The notes beneath the pieces are model-generated. The model ran no database searches. It was not told where the DNA came from and worked only from the letters and a program-made list of their open reading frames with translations. 64,000 bases of DNA from Microvelia longipes (Eukaryota; Arthropoda; Insecta; Hemiptera; Veliidae), in the NCBI GenBank assembly GCA_018340805.1, contig JACMZG010001913.1:29154651-29218650 (forward strand). The letters run 5' to 3'. Positions 54,776-64,000 of this stretch are shown piece by piece. Made by a program: the position numbers and the translations under genes. Numbering within the stretch: the stretch's first letter is position 1; every line of letters begins with the position of its first letter.

Positions 54776-55795
54776 ATCTTATAACCCACTGCTTTAAAAA
54801 AATATTTTAACACTACGAACATTTCACCTTTAGTTAATAGTGTGGTTGTTTCTTTTGTTCCAAACACAATATCATTAATGTGGTTAACCAATTATACCAT
54901 TTCACGGCATTCCTTCGATTCTCCTGCTTTTAAAACACTGCGAAAACCGATATTGAGTTTTAATTAAATTATATATGTCAATCTTTAAACTCTATCCATT
55001 TATATAAAACTACAAAAATTTTAAAAATTAAAAGAAAAGAAATAAAGAAACAAATACTGTGTTCAGTAATGAAATAAAAAAGTCATAATAATTTTATATT
55101 AAAAATAAAAAAAGAAAATCAAATGTGCAAGGAAACTAGAGTAAACCACAGATAAATGATTCCCTCTTTATTCTCGAGTTATACCGCATATGCGAAATGT
55201 ATTCAATATATCATGACATTATCATGCTCTGCACGACTTAAAATCTCATCTCATATAAGCAATTATACTCCATTATACCTTCAGAATATTTTCTTCAATC
55301 TCCAAGAAATTTTCTTATTTGAGGAATAATTCTCACCCACTCACTGGGAAAATTAATTCCAAGTCGTTTGTTACTGTAATATAATGAGTGAAAGGGTTTA
55401 AACTCTCTTATAAAGATAAGAGTTATCATTTTATTAAACTTTATCTTTATTATCCTTATTAATCTCGGATGTTTTATCATGATCCTTTAAATAAATGTAA
55501 TAGAAACGACTAAGGATAATATAATTACGCCTGTTTAGAATCTTCTGGCTTTATCATGGTTTACCCCTGCGGGATAACCTCAAATGTTAGTGGATCTATC
55601 TTCAAAAAGTGTATAGATCGGGCTGACATTTTTTATGTACTACTAGGTATGGTTAACAAAAATAAGAAGTTACATTTTATTATTAGCATTTCTTCCGGTC
55701 TTATTGATTGCAATGTATAGCATAATGTAAACAAAACAGTTCCTTTATTAATAAGTTAATCAAAAAGCGATCGCTTATACCGTGGCAGGATGCCA
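54776..55795. other. intergenic, nothing recognised
   Basis: No gene or repeat supported. Confidence 0.5.
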
Positions 55796-55995
55796 CACCA
55801 CACACACACACATATATTATCTATTAATATATATATATATATAATATATTATATATATATAATATATATATATATATATTATATATATATATATATATAT
55901 ATTATATTTATATTTATATTATATTATTTATATATAATATATATTATATTATATATATATAATATATATATATTATATATATATATATATATAAA
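55796..55995. repeat. (CA)n(TA)n tract, about 200 bp
   Basis: Short CA start, then a long impure TA tract with TATTTATA and AATATATT interruptions. Confidence 0.9.
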
Positions 55996-57097
55996 CTAGT
56001 AACATGACGAACTGACATGGGACAACAATTATGTGACCCCAAAGCGGTGATAGGAAGGCATGGGCCTCTTGTTTTTATTTCTGTGCCAACGGAAGAGAAA
56101 CTCGACCACAGGTAAAATAACCTTTAACGTCAAGGTACCAACTTCTCTCTTATTCTACCTTTGACATGCTAATCGGGTTGGTTCCTCATAAGAGCGATAA
56201 AAATGTAAACACATGACAAGCTTAATTACAAATCTTACAAAGCTTTGAGCTGTATTGGGACATCAAGAAATGGTACAGCCATAATTTCATGTTTTATTTT
56301 CTATCAATAAAAAAGGCTCACTAAAGAGTTAAAAAACTTTGTTCTATAGCATTTAAATATGTATTGTATGTAAAGGAAATAGTAAAAAAATTTACTTACG
56401 CCTCATTGAATTTAACGACCAAAATTTAAAGGACTTTAAAAGATATTATCAAAAAAAAACTCTCAAAGAAATTTATTTAATCAATCGAACCCAAAAGGTT
56501 ACAACAAAAACAAATTGTCATAAAAAATGCAATGCAATTGTCATAAACCAATGGTAAGCGACAAGCTTTATATTTTTTCCGCTACCATACTGTCCAGCGC
56601 TGCTACGGAACTACCAAATCTCTGAAGCAGGACCCCTCTGAACGCAGCGGCATCTAGAGGAAGCCAAAAGATGGTTATTTTAAACATTTTTTAGTTAACT
56701 CATTTACAAATTTAATTTTTGACTTCCTTAGGGTGTCAGTTGAATATGAAATATTTGAATATGACTAATTTATCTCAAGCCCTGTCTGGAACTAATCATA
56801 CGATCAATTAGTTTCCTGATTTACACAAACTTAATAATATATATTAAACTTTTATTTGATTAATAACTATCTTTGAAAACTCTTCTCTCACTTCGATCTC
56901 TTCCTAAACCTTGGTGGGAAATTAGCGGAATATGCCGATATTATTATACAATTTCTAAGGATTTAATATAGTTTTCAAAACAGTTGATAATATGGTATAC
57001 TCTAAATTATTAAAGTTATCAAAAGTAGTTACAAAATTCCTCTATTTTGGTAATTTAAACTCAACTTACTGCAAATAGACACTATTTTTGAAAGTAT
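55996..57097. other. intergenic, nothing recognised
   Basis: No gene supported. A GC-richer patch at about 56590-56660 has no open frame of note. Confidence 0.5.
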
Positions 57098-57150
57098 ATA
57101 TATATTATATATATATATATATATATAATATAATTATATATATATATACT
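57098..57150. repeat. (TA)n microsatellite
   Basis: Short TA tract. Confidence 0.9.
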
Positions 57151-57990
57151 AAGTTAAAATTTTAGAATTAGAGGGCTAGAGATCCCTCCACTTCTGTAAG
57201 CGTTATTTCCACATAATAATTTTCTAAAACAATATCTCGTGGCAATACAACGCCAAAGAACAACTAACCTAGAGAAGTGGTTGATGGATTAAAATTTAGT
57301 TTAAATATCAATTTTCCTATTGAAGAACTATTTACATGCCTAGCTGATTAATTTTAAATGAAAATCTATAATAGATTCCAAACCAATAAACTAAACAAGA
57401 CAAACAATATTTCATATCGATCTCTTAAAACTTTATATATTAAAACAAAGAGCACAACGTAAAACTTATAATAGTACTAAAACTAAGAAGCATCTCTTGA
57501 AAATTTATCTCATACTATTTAGACATCAGAATTAATATTCTCAACGAGTCTCTTTAGAAAACATTCGACGATCTGCAACCTAGAAACACTTTAATTAATC
57601 ATAGGGATCGAGTTTTAGAAACATGATGAATGAAAACCTTTAGAAAACATAGCAAGAAAATACCGTACCGATGACTCATAAGTTTCATTTATCATATTTT
57701 TATAGGTTTCAGCTAATATGTCTTATAGGATTAGTTTTAGCAAGAAATAAGCTAAGTTAAGCTCTACTTAACTGAAATCAAGCTTAGTGGTTGAGATATT
57801 TATACTACTGTGGATTTATTAAGCATTATCATCTTTCATCCTAGAAATAAACACAATAGGTCGTACAAAAGATTATTAAACAAAGCTTAAGGGAAAAGTT
57901 GATTATTGAATAAATAATAAGTAATTATATGACTATTCCATTTATTTAATTGAATGAACTTTAGTTTCAACTATCGGATTATAATAAATT
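57151..57990. other. intergenic, nothing recognised
   Basis: No gene supported. Confidence 0.5.
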
Positions 57991-57992
57991 AA

Positions 57993-58150
57993 ATTAGGTA
58001 AGCGGTACCTCGGAACCTTTCCTATGCAAATCAGATTTATGAATTACCTAAAGTAATAACCAAAGTAAAAATATCCATTTTATTTCAAGAGATCACTTAT
58101 TAAGGTACTGACCTTGATCGATGCTGCAAACAAAATTAGTATGATCAGTA
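57993..58150 (-). repeat. 5S-containing repeat, short copy
   Basis: TAAGCGGTACCTCGGAACC at the end. The minus-strand 5S-like block at 58090-58148 reads (plus strand) GATCACTTATTAAGGTACTG and ACCTTGATCGATGCTGC. Confidence 0.7.
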
Positions 58151-58204
58151 TGTGTTATCTACTAAATTTTAACAGGGAAAAATATGTAACATTTTAAAAC
58201 GCCC

Positions 58205-58338
58205 TTTACCGTGAAATCATAAAGGTAGTAGATTTTTTTATCCTTCGCCATTAATTCATAAACACAGTGGATTCTCAAACCAGCATCATTAAATCTTAAA
58301 GACAGTGGATTCTCATACCAACGCCAGTAAATCAAACA
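58205..58338. repeat. 39-bp minisatellite, cluster 1
   Basis: Units of TTAAATCATAAAGGCAGTGG + ATTCTTGTACCCTACACAG in diverged form, about three and a half. The minus-strand ORF here is a by-product. Confidence 0.85.
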
Positions 58339-58422
58339 ACAGGCCTTCGGCCTCTTAGCCGCTCCGCAGCCTCGACGCTCGGCCATTTCGCGGTTCCCGA
58401 ACCTCCGGAGTCGCGTTCATGG
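58339..58422 (-). repeat. GC-rich hairpin module, reverse copy
   Basis: AGGCC-TTC-GGCCT (58341-58353), then TTAGCCGCTCCGCAGCC. The reverse complement reads GCGGAGCGGCTAAGAGGCCG + AAGGCCT, parallel to GCGTAGCGGCTACGGGCCG + AAGGCCCGT at 6402-6429. It interrupts the 39-bp minisatellite exactly at the end of cluster 1. Confidence 0.65.
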
Positions 58423-58799
58423 TTGATGTACTTTATCAGTTCGTCATATTACTGGTTTATATGTAAGCAAATTTTCAAATTTATTAGTCAAAATACATGA
58501 TTTATTTACATTATGCCAATTAATGACATGTTTGCTTGAGATATATATCCCAATTAATTGGAACAGGAACTAGGACTGAAAATACAATGAAACTTTGTGT
58601 GTTTGTGAATCATTTACAGTAGTATATGTGTGAACAATTTGCAATTTATATGAAGATTTGCAATTTTTTTAATGTTTGTGGGGTCATTTTTGTGGGTTAT
58701 TGATGTCACACATATTGCATTAACAATACAGTACGGGACATTAACAAGATTGATTTTCGTACAAAGTTTCATTTCTGTCCAAGAAAGATTTCGAATGTT
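58423..58799. other. interruption of the minisatellite, unknown
   Basis: AT-rich. AATGTTTGTGGGGTCATTTTTG and ACAAAGTTTCATTTCTGTCC are faintly like 5S-family body words. Confidence 0.35.
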
Positions 58800-58970
58800 A
58801 TCGTGTCCCATAAAAACGTCTAGGACACAAATTTCTTGCACCCGACACAGTTACATCATAAATATAGTAGATTCGTGTACCCTACACAGTTTAAATCATA
58901 AAAGGCAGTAGATTCTCTTGTACCCTACAAACATAAATCATAAAGCTAGTGAATTCTAGTACTCTGGAGG
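58800..58970. repeat. 39-bp minisatellite, cluster 2
   Basis: About four units. The clearest are at 58852-58935: AGTAGATTCGTGTACCCTAC and CATAAAAGGCAGTAGATTC. Confidence 0.85.
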
Positions 58971-59570
58971 ATTTTTATGTATGGATTTTTTTTATTTTTA
59001 TTATTTTATCCTTATACGTTTATTATTTTATTTTATTTATATTATTTTTGCCTTATATAACCTTTAAAGTGTGTTTTCCAGCCTTCAGGTATACTAGCGC
59101 CGCTCCTGTACGCAATTATACTTATTAGTTTGGAGTTAGCCTATCCGCTTCCGTCTCGCCTGCTTTTTGCGCTAACGCAACCGCTAAATAAATCGCTACT
59201 TAAACTTAAACGGTTTTTGAACGTTTGAAAACCGTGGGGTTCAACCGTTTACCGCCTACTTCTGTATTTTTTTATTATCGAGTTCAAAGACACCCGAAAC
59301 CCAGTTCTACCTTTCATGCAGCCAGGACGTCACGAGGCACCGGTGCTCTCTTCCATCATCACTACAGAAAATCAGGTACAAACTTCCACATTATTCAGGC
59401 TTTAATTATCTTATTTTATGACATTACTACTTTTTATTATTTTTATTAGTTTATTTTCCGTGTATACAGTCCTCTATAAAAGTTAACACCCGCCTTGGTT
59501 TGCAATAATAGTTTTTTCTTATTGCTAGGAAACGAACGAACATCCATTACTCTACACAATTACATTAACT
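58971..59570. other. interruption with GC-richer unknown segment
   Basis: Bases 59075-59370 are GC-richer. Two overlapping inverted repeats lie at about 59205-59255: ACGGTTTT...AAAACCGT, and AAACGGTT...AACCGTTT. An open frame 59225-59449 has no recognised motif. Confidence 0.4.
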
Positions 59571-59574
59571 ACAT

Positions 59575-59735
59575 AAATTAATTTAATGCAGTGGATTCAA
59601 TGAACCCTGCATCATAAATGGTAAAAGTAAACAGTAGATTCTTTACCCTGTTGTCTTGAAATCATAAAAACAGTGGTTTTTGACCCTACAGAACTAAATC
59701 ATAAGGCAGTGAGTTCTTGTACTCTACACACATAA
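59575..59735. repeat. 39-bp minisatellite, cluster 3
   Basis: Four diverged units: GCAGTGGATTCAATGAACCC, AACAGTAGATTCTTTACCC, ACAGTGGTTTTTGACCC, GGCAGTGAGTTCTTGTACTC. Confidence 0.85.
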
Positions 59736-59924
59736 AATAAAGTAAAAAATAGTTTAATGCTATAAAAACAAAGGTACACACTTTTATTTCATTTAAAGAC
59801 TAATATTTTAATAGGGTATTTTGTACATTTTTTCTTTTGTTAGAAGATCTCGTGCTTTCTAGGATTATGCGACGTTTTGTATTAATTATGTTGTGTTTTT
59901 TGTACACAGAAGGCTGTATCTTCC

Positions 59925-60295
59925 CCTCTAAAAGATAAATCATGAAAATAAAATGTGAAGATAACATCTTGTATTATAAATCATAAAGGCTGATTAGCTT
60001 GTAGCCTACACGATTCATGCATCTTGTAAGGCAGTGAATTCTTGTACTCTACACAGATAAATCATAAAGGCAGTAGATTCTTGTACCCTTTAGATCATTG
60101 AAGTGGTATTCTTATAACACAGTTAAATCTAAAGGCAGTGGATTCTGTGTACCCGACACTCAGGCAGTGATTCGTGTACACATTAAATCAAAAAAAGTGG
60201 TCTTGTTGACACAGTTAATAATAAAAGAAGTGGATGCTTTGTACCCCTTTGCTATTAAAATATAAAGGCATTAGTGAATCGTGTCCAGACTTTAT
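59925..60295. repeat. 39-bp minisatellite, cluster 4
   Basis: The longest cluster, about nine units, e.g. AAATCATAAAGGCAGTAGAT then TCTTGTACCCTTTAG; units shorten and diverge to the right. Confidence 0.85.
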
Positions 60296-61234
60296 ACATG
60301 ATAGAGATCTCTTAAACCCTTATTCACTCTATAACTCAATTATATTGTATTTTCATACGCCACTGATTCACTAAACTATCTACCGCTTTTCTACCAATAA
60401 ATAAGATTATAATAATAAATGAGTGATGAAAAATTGATCAGTTGTGAGAAGGATGACATCCATTTGATACACGTGTTCGTGATCTTGCATAACTAACAAC
60501 TGTCGTGCAATTATTGACATCTTCACCTACTCTACTAAACCCTATTTAGCAAATAAAAAACCATGACAGCCACTTATGTCAATCATTAGCTTTAACGCTA
60601 TAAACTATACCGATCATCATTAATCTTCTTTTATATAACATGTTCATTAAATTTTAAACATATAAAAAAATATTTCCGTCTTGATGTCAACCCTTGAAAT
60701 ACTTGTATACCATATTTCTTTTATAAAATGAAATGAACAGTGCCGCCTCGATAAAAAAGTATAAATAACAGACATAACACACAAAAAACATATTTTATAA
60801 ACTCTAATGACAGTAAATTTTTTCAGTCAATTCGCTTGTAAAGATATCAATTTATATATTCTTAGTTTTTTCGACTCTTTCTGAAAATAATGATAAATGA
60901 CGTAAATAAGAATACATAAAAACTGATGACATATTTCAAAATATATTCTGTTATGAAAGAGTATGTATTTTATATAGAAAAAATGTAACCCATCAAAAAT
61001 AAATATAAAATGACAGGGTAAGGTAGTTGTCGTGGGAAACGAAGCGGAAAGGGATTATATATGCTCATACAAAAATACTGCCAAATATCTATATTTTATA
61101 CTTTAAGTTCTTATAGACTTAGCGGAAAATTTCTTCAAAAATAATTATATTTTTTAAACTTTAAGAGTATATACATTTATTATATATACAAGTCTTACGT
61201 CGTATTAGTTTGTAGCTAATGACCACATACAATA
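60296..61234. other. intergenic, nothing recognised
   Basis: No gene supported. Confidence 0.5.
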
Positions 61235-61925
61235 CAACATGCTGCAACATGCTTCCGCACTCGCTTCGTTTGTCTTCAGATAGTAAATGCATCCGTATCA
61301 TTCTCAGTGGTCACTCATACAGCACTGACCACGCTCAAGGCTCCTTAATTTTTATGATCTAACAAAAATCATGGATATACATGTCTTATTGAAAGAAAAC
61401 TAAGTGAACTTATTTATTATATAATGGTATACACTTGTACCGCATTTGAACTCAACCGGACCAATTCCTAATTTTTTATGATTTTTTAAAAAAACGTACA
61501 AAAGTCATTCAATAAAAAAAATTGATAATGAGATGAAACTAAACACACGTATCTGTCTTATACATAGTCACATGCGTGCCAAATCTCAAACCGGTCGAAT
61601 CATTTTTCTGCTTTTTATAATTTTTCGGAAGTTTTTTTAAAGTTTTTTATTGTGGGTTAATGACGTAAAAAAATATTTTTCGAATAGCAAAATTACTGTA
61701 GTAGGCTAATTTTTGTACAAAGTTTCAACTCTCTAGCATAAAAACACTGGGCGCTATGATGATAACAGACGCACACACACACAGACAGACAACTTTGCGA
61801 AAACCACTCAGAAGGCATTAAAAACGCCTGAAACGGATATTTCCGGTTTCATCCCGGTTTCGGATTTTTTTTTGCAAACAATAATTTTCATATACCTACG
61901 GTATAAACGAGGAAAAGTAAAAACG
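61235..61925 (-). repeat. 5S-containing dispersed repeat, longest continuous copy
   Basis: About 690 bp uninterrupted: CGCACTCGCTTCGTTTG; minus-strand 5S-like block 61298-61362 (CAGTGGTCACTCATACAGC, ACTGACCACGCTCAAGGC); CATGGATATACATGTC; GATAATGAGATGAAACT; TTAATGACGTAAAAAAATA; TCTCTAGCATAAAAACACTG; CACACACAGACAGACAAC; TTCCGGTTTCATCCCGG; TATACCTACGGTATAAACG and GAGGAAAAGTAAAAAC at the far end. Best reference for the family's body, though its GGTACC-type terminus is eroded. Confidence 0.9.
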
Positions 61926-63324
61926 GTGGAAACTGTGATGAGAGAGGAATGCTTAGAAAGAGCGAAGTCAGTAACAGTTGAATCAGTTGTCATTAACAAG
62001 TTATAAACCATGTGTAAAAACAGTCAGTTATAAATAAACCCATAAATAGTTTCTCCCTAAATAAAATATTGGCACAACAATCAGATCAGTTGATCTACAG
62101 ATCGTTGAGACATATCATGTGAAACCTAAGGTAATCATTTATTAGTTTATTTATTAGCTTTTTTGTTTTTATTTATCATTTATTAGCTTTCTTTCTTTCC
62201 TCCTGTTCTCATGGACAGGAGGAAAAAAAGAAAGCTGACTAGTACCTGAATGAGAATCTGATCATCACTCATAACGTCTTAAAAATTTTGTGAAAAGCCA
62301 AATCCTTAAAAAATGAAGCTGTTATTGATATTATAACAGTGTTAAATAAAAACTATAGTTATAAAATTAAGAACTTACAGACACGAAGTTGATAACTCAA
62401 TTATACCTGTGAACAAAAAACAATGTATAAACGCAAGTTAAGCTATTATGAACAATATTATTGCAAATATACCTAAACGCATAAAGAAAGTTTATTTTGG
62501 TAACTTTCTTCATCATATTTATCTATATTTAATTGTTTTTAATATTTTAAAACAAATAATTTATTTCTCTATATTTTTGCAAACAACAATAATTTGTTGT
62601 TGTATATTTTAAAACAAATTTGTTTATCTCAATACAAATTAATTGATCTCAATAAATTTCGTGATCTATACAAAGCAATATCTAAACATCAATAACAAAG
62701 TATTGCTATAAAACGAATTCAGTAATAAGATATATCATAATACTAATAAGACTCGATTGATTGTATAAATAAATTACAAATAAAAATATAAATAAAATAG
62801 AAACATAAATAAAATATTTTAAATAGTAACATCGTAATATAAATACTTTCTAAGGAGGTATCTCAATTTCTAAGTTATTAATTGATATACATAAGTCAAG
62901 TTGGAATTTTACGATATTTTAGATGCTCATCGTAGATTCTATACAAAGCTGCTTTAGACGAAACGATCCATTAGTTAGACTGAATAAGTTATGAAGTATC
63001 TAAAAACAGAGATAAAGTTAAGGTCGCTGTTATTCAGTTTTAGGTGAAACTCGGTAAAAACTTTGCTAAGTTAAGCTACCGAGGTATCCAACCGATCCAA
63101 AGATTAAATTGGTTAAAAATACGTTTAACGCAGGTTATATAGACGGCATTTCATCAAGGAGTGACACATCAGGTTGGCAATTAATGTAATGACTTTATTC
63201 TATTATAAATACATTGAGATAAAAACTAACCTTCATTAAAACAATTTTAGGTAAGAATAATTTTGTGGTTAAAAAGCACCTCTGGTTTAACCTCTTTTGT
63301 TTATTTTTTTATTTTTTCTTACTG
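61926..63324. other. intergenic
   Basis: A hairpin TTTCTTTCCTCCTG...CAGGAGGAAAAAAAGAAAGC at about 62190-62232 is the only structure seen. Confidence 0.45.
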
Positions 63325-63382
63325 CATTTATATATATATATATATATACATTATATATATATATATATATATAATATTAATA

Positions 63383-63422
<40 letters not shown>

Positions 63423-63460
63423 TATATATATTATTTTATATATATATATACTACACTATA
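63325..63460. repeat. (TA)n microsatellite
   Basis: Impure TA tract. The ORF through it is low-complexity. Confidence 0.9.
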
Positions 63461-63944
63461 CTCTACTATATTCTCTACCATTACTCTATTATATATATAT
63501 TTATATAAAACATATTGTTTTGGCATAACATTTTTGCCACACCCATTTTTAAGTATCGTTGGAAAAACAAAGAAAAAATTTACAGTTAGTTTTCATTTTG
63601 TCTTTTGATCAATGAAACAACTCACCTGAAAATCTCTTTCCTACTAATTTATAAAAATGAGAAATATTTTCAGAGGAAGCTATTTTTTCCTTAAGATTGA
63701 TAACGGCTTGAAACCCATCACGATAACCCTGCTAAACCAGACGTTGTTTTATCACGCTATCTTACAAATAGCTATTAAAGATCTTCATCTCTTATCGTTT
63801 TAAAGGAAATTACAAGCTGCCGAATTGGGATGTAAGATCCCGTGATATAATAATACTAGTGTAGAAGCAGCATATGGACACAATGGAATTCCAATGATAG
63901 CACGAAAGCCGGTTTGCTAATGGTATTAAATATCAATCCTAATA
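63461..63944. other. intergenic
   Basis: Nothing recognised. Confidence 0.5.
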
Positions 63945-64000
63945 TCCTTTTTTATTTTTCCTAATTAAACCGTAGGTATATAGGAAAAGTTTTGTTTTTG
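63945..64000 (+). repeat. 5S-containing repeat family, start of a copy cut by window end
   Basis: TTTTTATTTTTCCTAATTAA, ACCGTAGGTATATAGGAAAAG is the far-end motif in plus orientation, so a 5S block may follow outside the window. Confidence 0.5.

Noticed and set aside
58162..58386. 74-codon minus-strand ORF
   Set aside because: It runs through the 39-bp minisatellite and the GC hairpin module, so it is a by-product.
58205..60295. CRISPR-like array
   Set aside because: Units are head-to-tail and diverged with no unique spacers; the setting is eukaryotic minisatellite DNA.

Overview
This window is AT-rich eukaryotic DNA, almost certainly from a metazoan and probably an arthropod. A hemipteran-like insect is a guess from repeat style, not a proof. 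The evidence is a BEL/Pao LTR retrotransposon (a metazoan-only superfamily), Penelope-like and non-LTR retroelement remnants, tRNA- and 5S-derived repeats, and long (TA)n, (CA)n and (TTTA)n tracts. I found no intact host protein gene. One 125-bp segment with plausible splice sites (49480-49604), one TATA-proximal 55-codon ORF (5655-5822) and one start-less 59-codon ORF (23513-23692) are the only non-transposon coding candidates, all weak.

Layout. 1-6.1 kb: intergenic, with a ~60-bp degenerate tandem array (889-1190), copy 1 of a 717-bp duplication (3246-3962) and a pair of ~108-bp direct repeats. 6.19-6.43 kb: a GC-rich array of eight palindromes, each with a 3-nt loop. 6.69-7.5 kb: a tRNA-headed SINE-like unit followed by a ~77-bp minisatellite. 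9919-15538: a BEL/Pao element with identical 175-bp LTRs, inserted into a (TA)n tract with a TATAT duplication. Its gag, protease, RT, RNase H and integrase are all recognisable but broken by single-base indels and stops. 16.2-17.4 kb: the 3' part of a Penelope-like element (RT end plus GIY-YIG) with a hammerhead-like motif downstream. 19.6-20.3 kb: copy 2 of the 717-bp repeat. 24.1-24.4 and 32.2-32.6 kb: non-LTR retrotransposon remnants (C-terminal tail; endonuclease start). 25.3-25.6 kb: inverted repeat around a (CA)n(TA)n tract. 46.1-46.4 and 53.9-54.5 kb: large foldbacks with hammerhead-like cores. 50.5-51.1 and 58.2-60.3 kb: minisatellites.

The most pervasive structure is a dispersed repeat family, about 0.3-0.75 kb, with at least 12 copies on both strands that carry a segment matching the middle of 5S rRNA (the pol III internal control region), plus about nine fragments without it. 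It ends in a conserved GAGGTACCCCGTACC-type terminus. One copy is interrupted by a Penelope-type foldback with a 12-bp target duplication, another by a ~200-bp insert with a 4-bp duplication, so relative insertion ages can be read directly. The genes here do not form a host pathway; the window reads as nested generations of mobile elements. Coding breaks often fall in homopolymer runs, so some may be read errors rather than decay.
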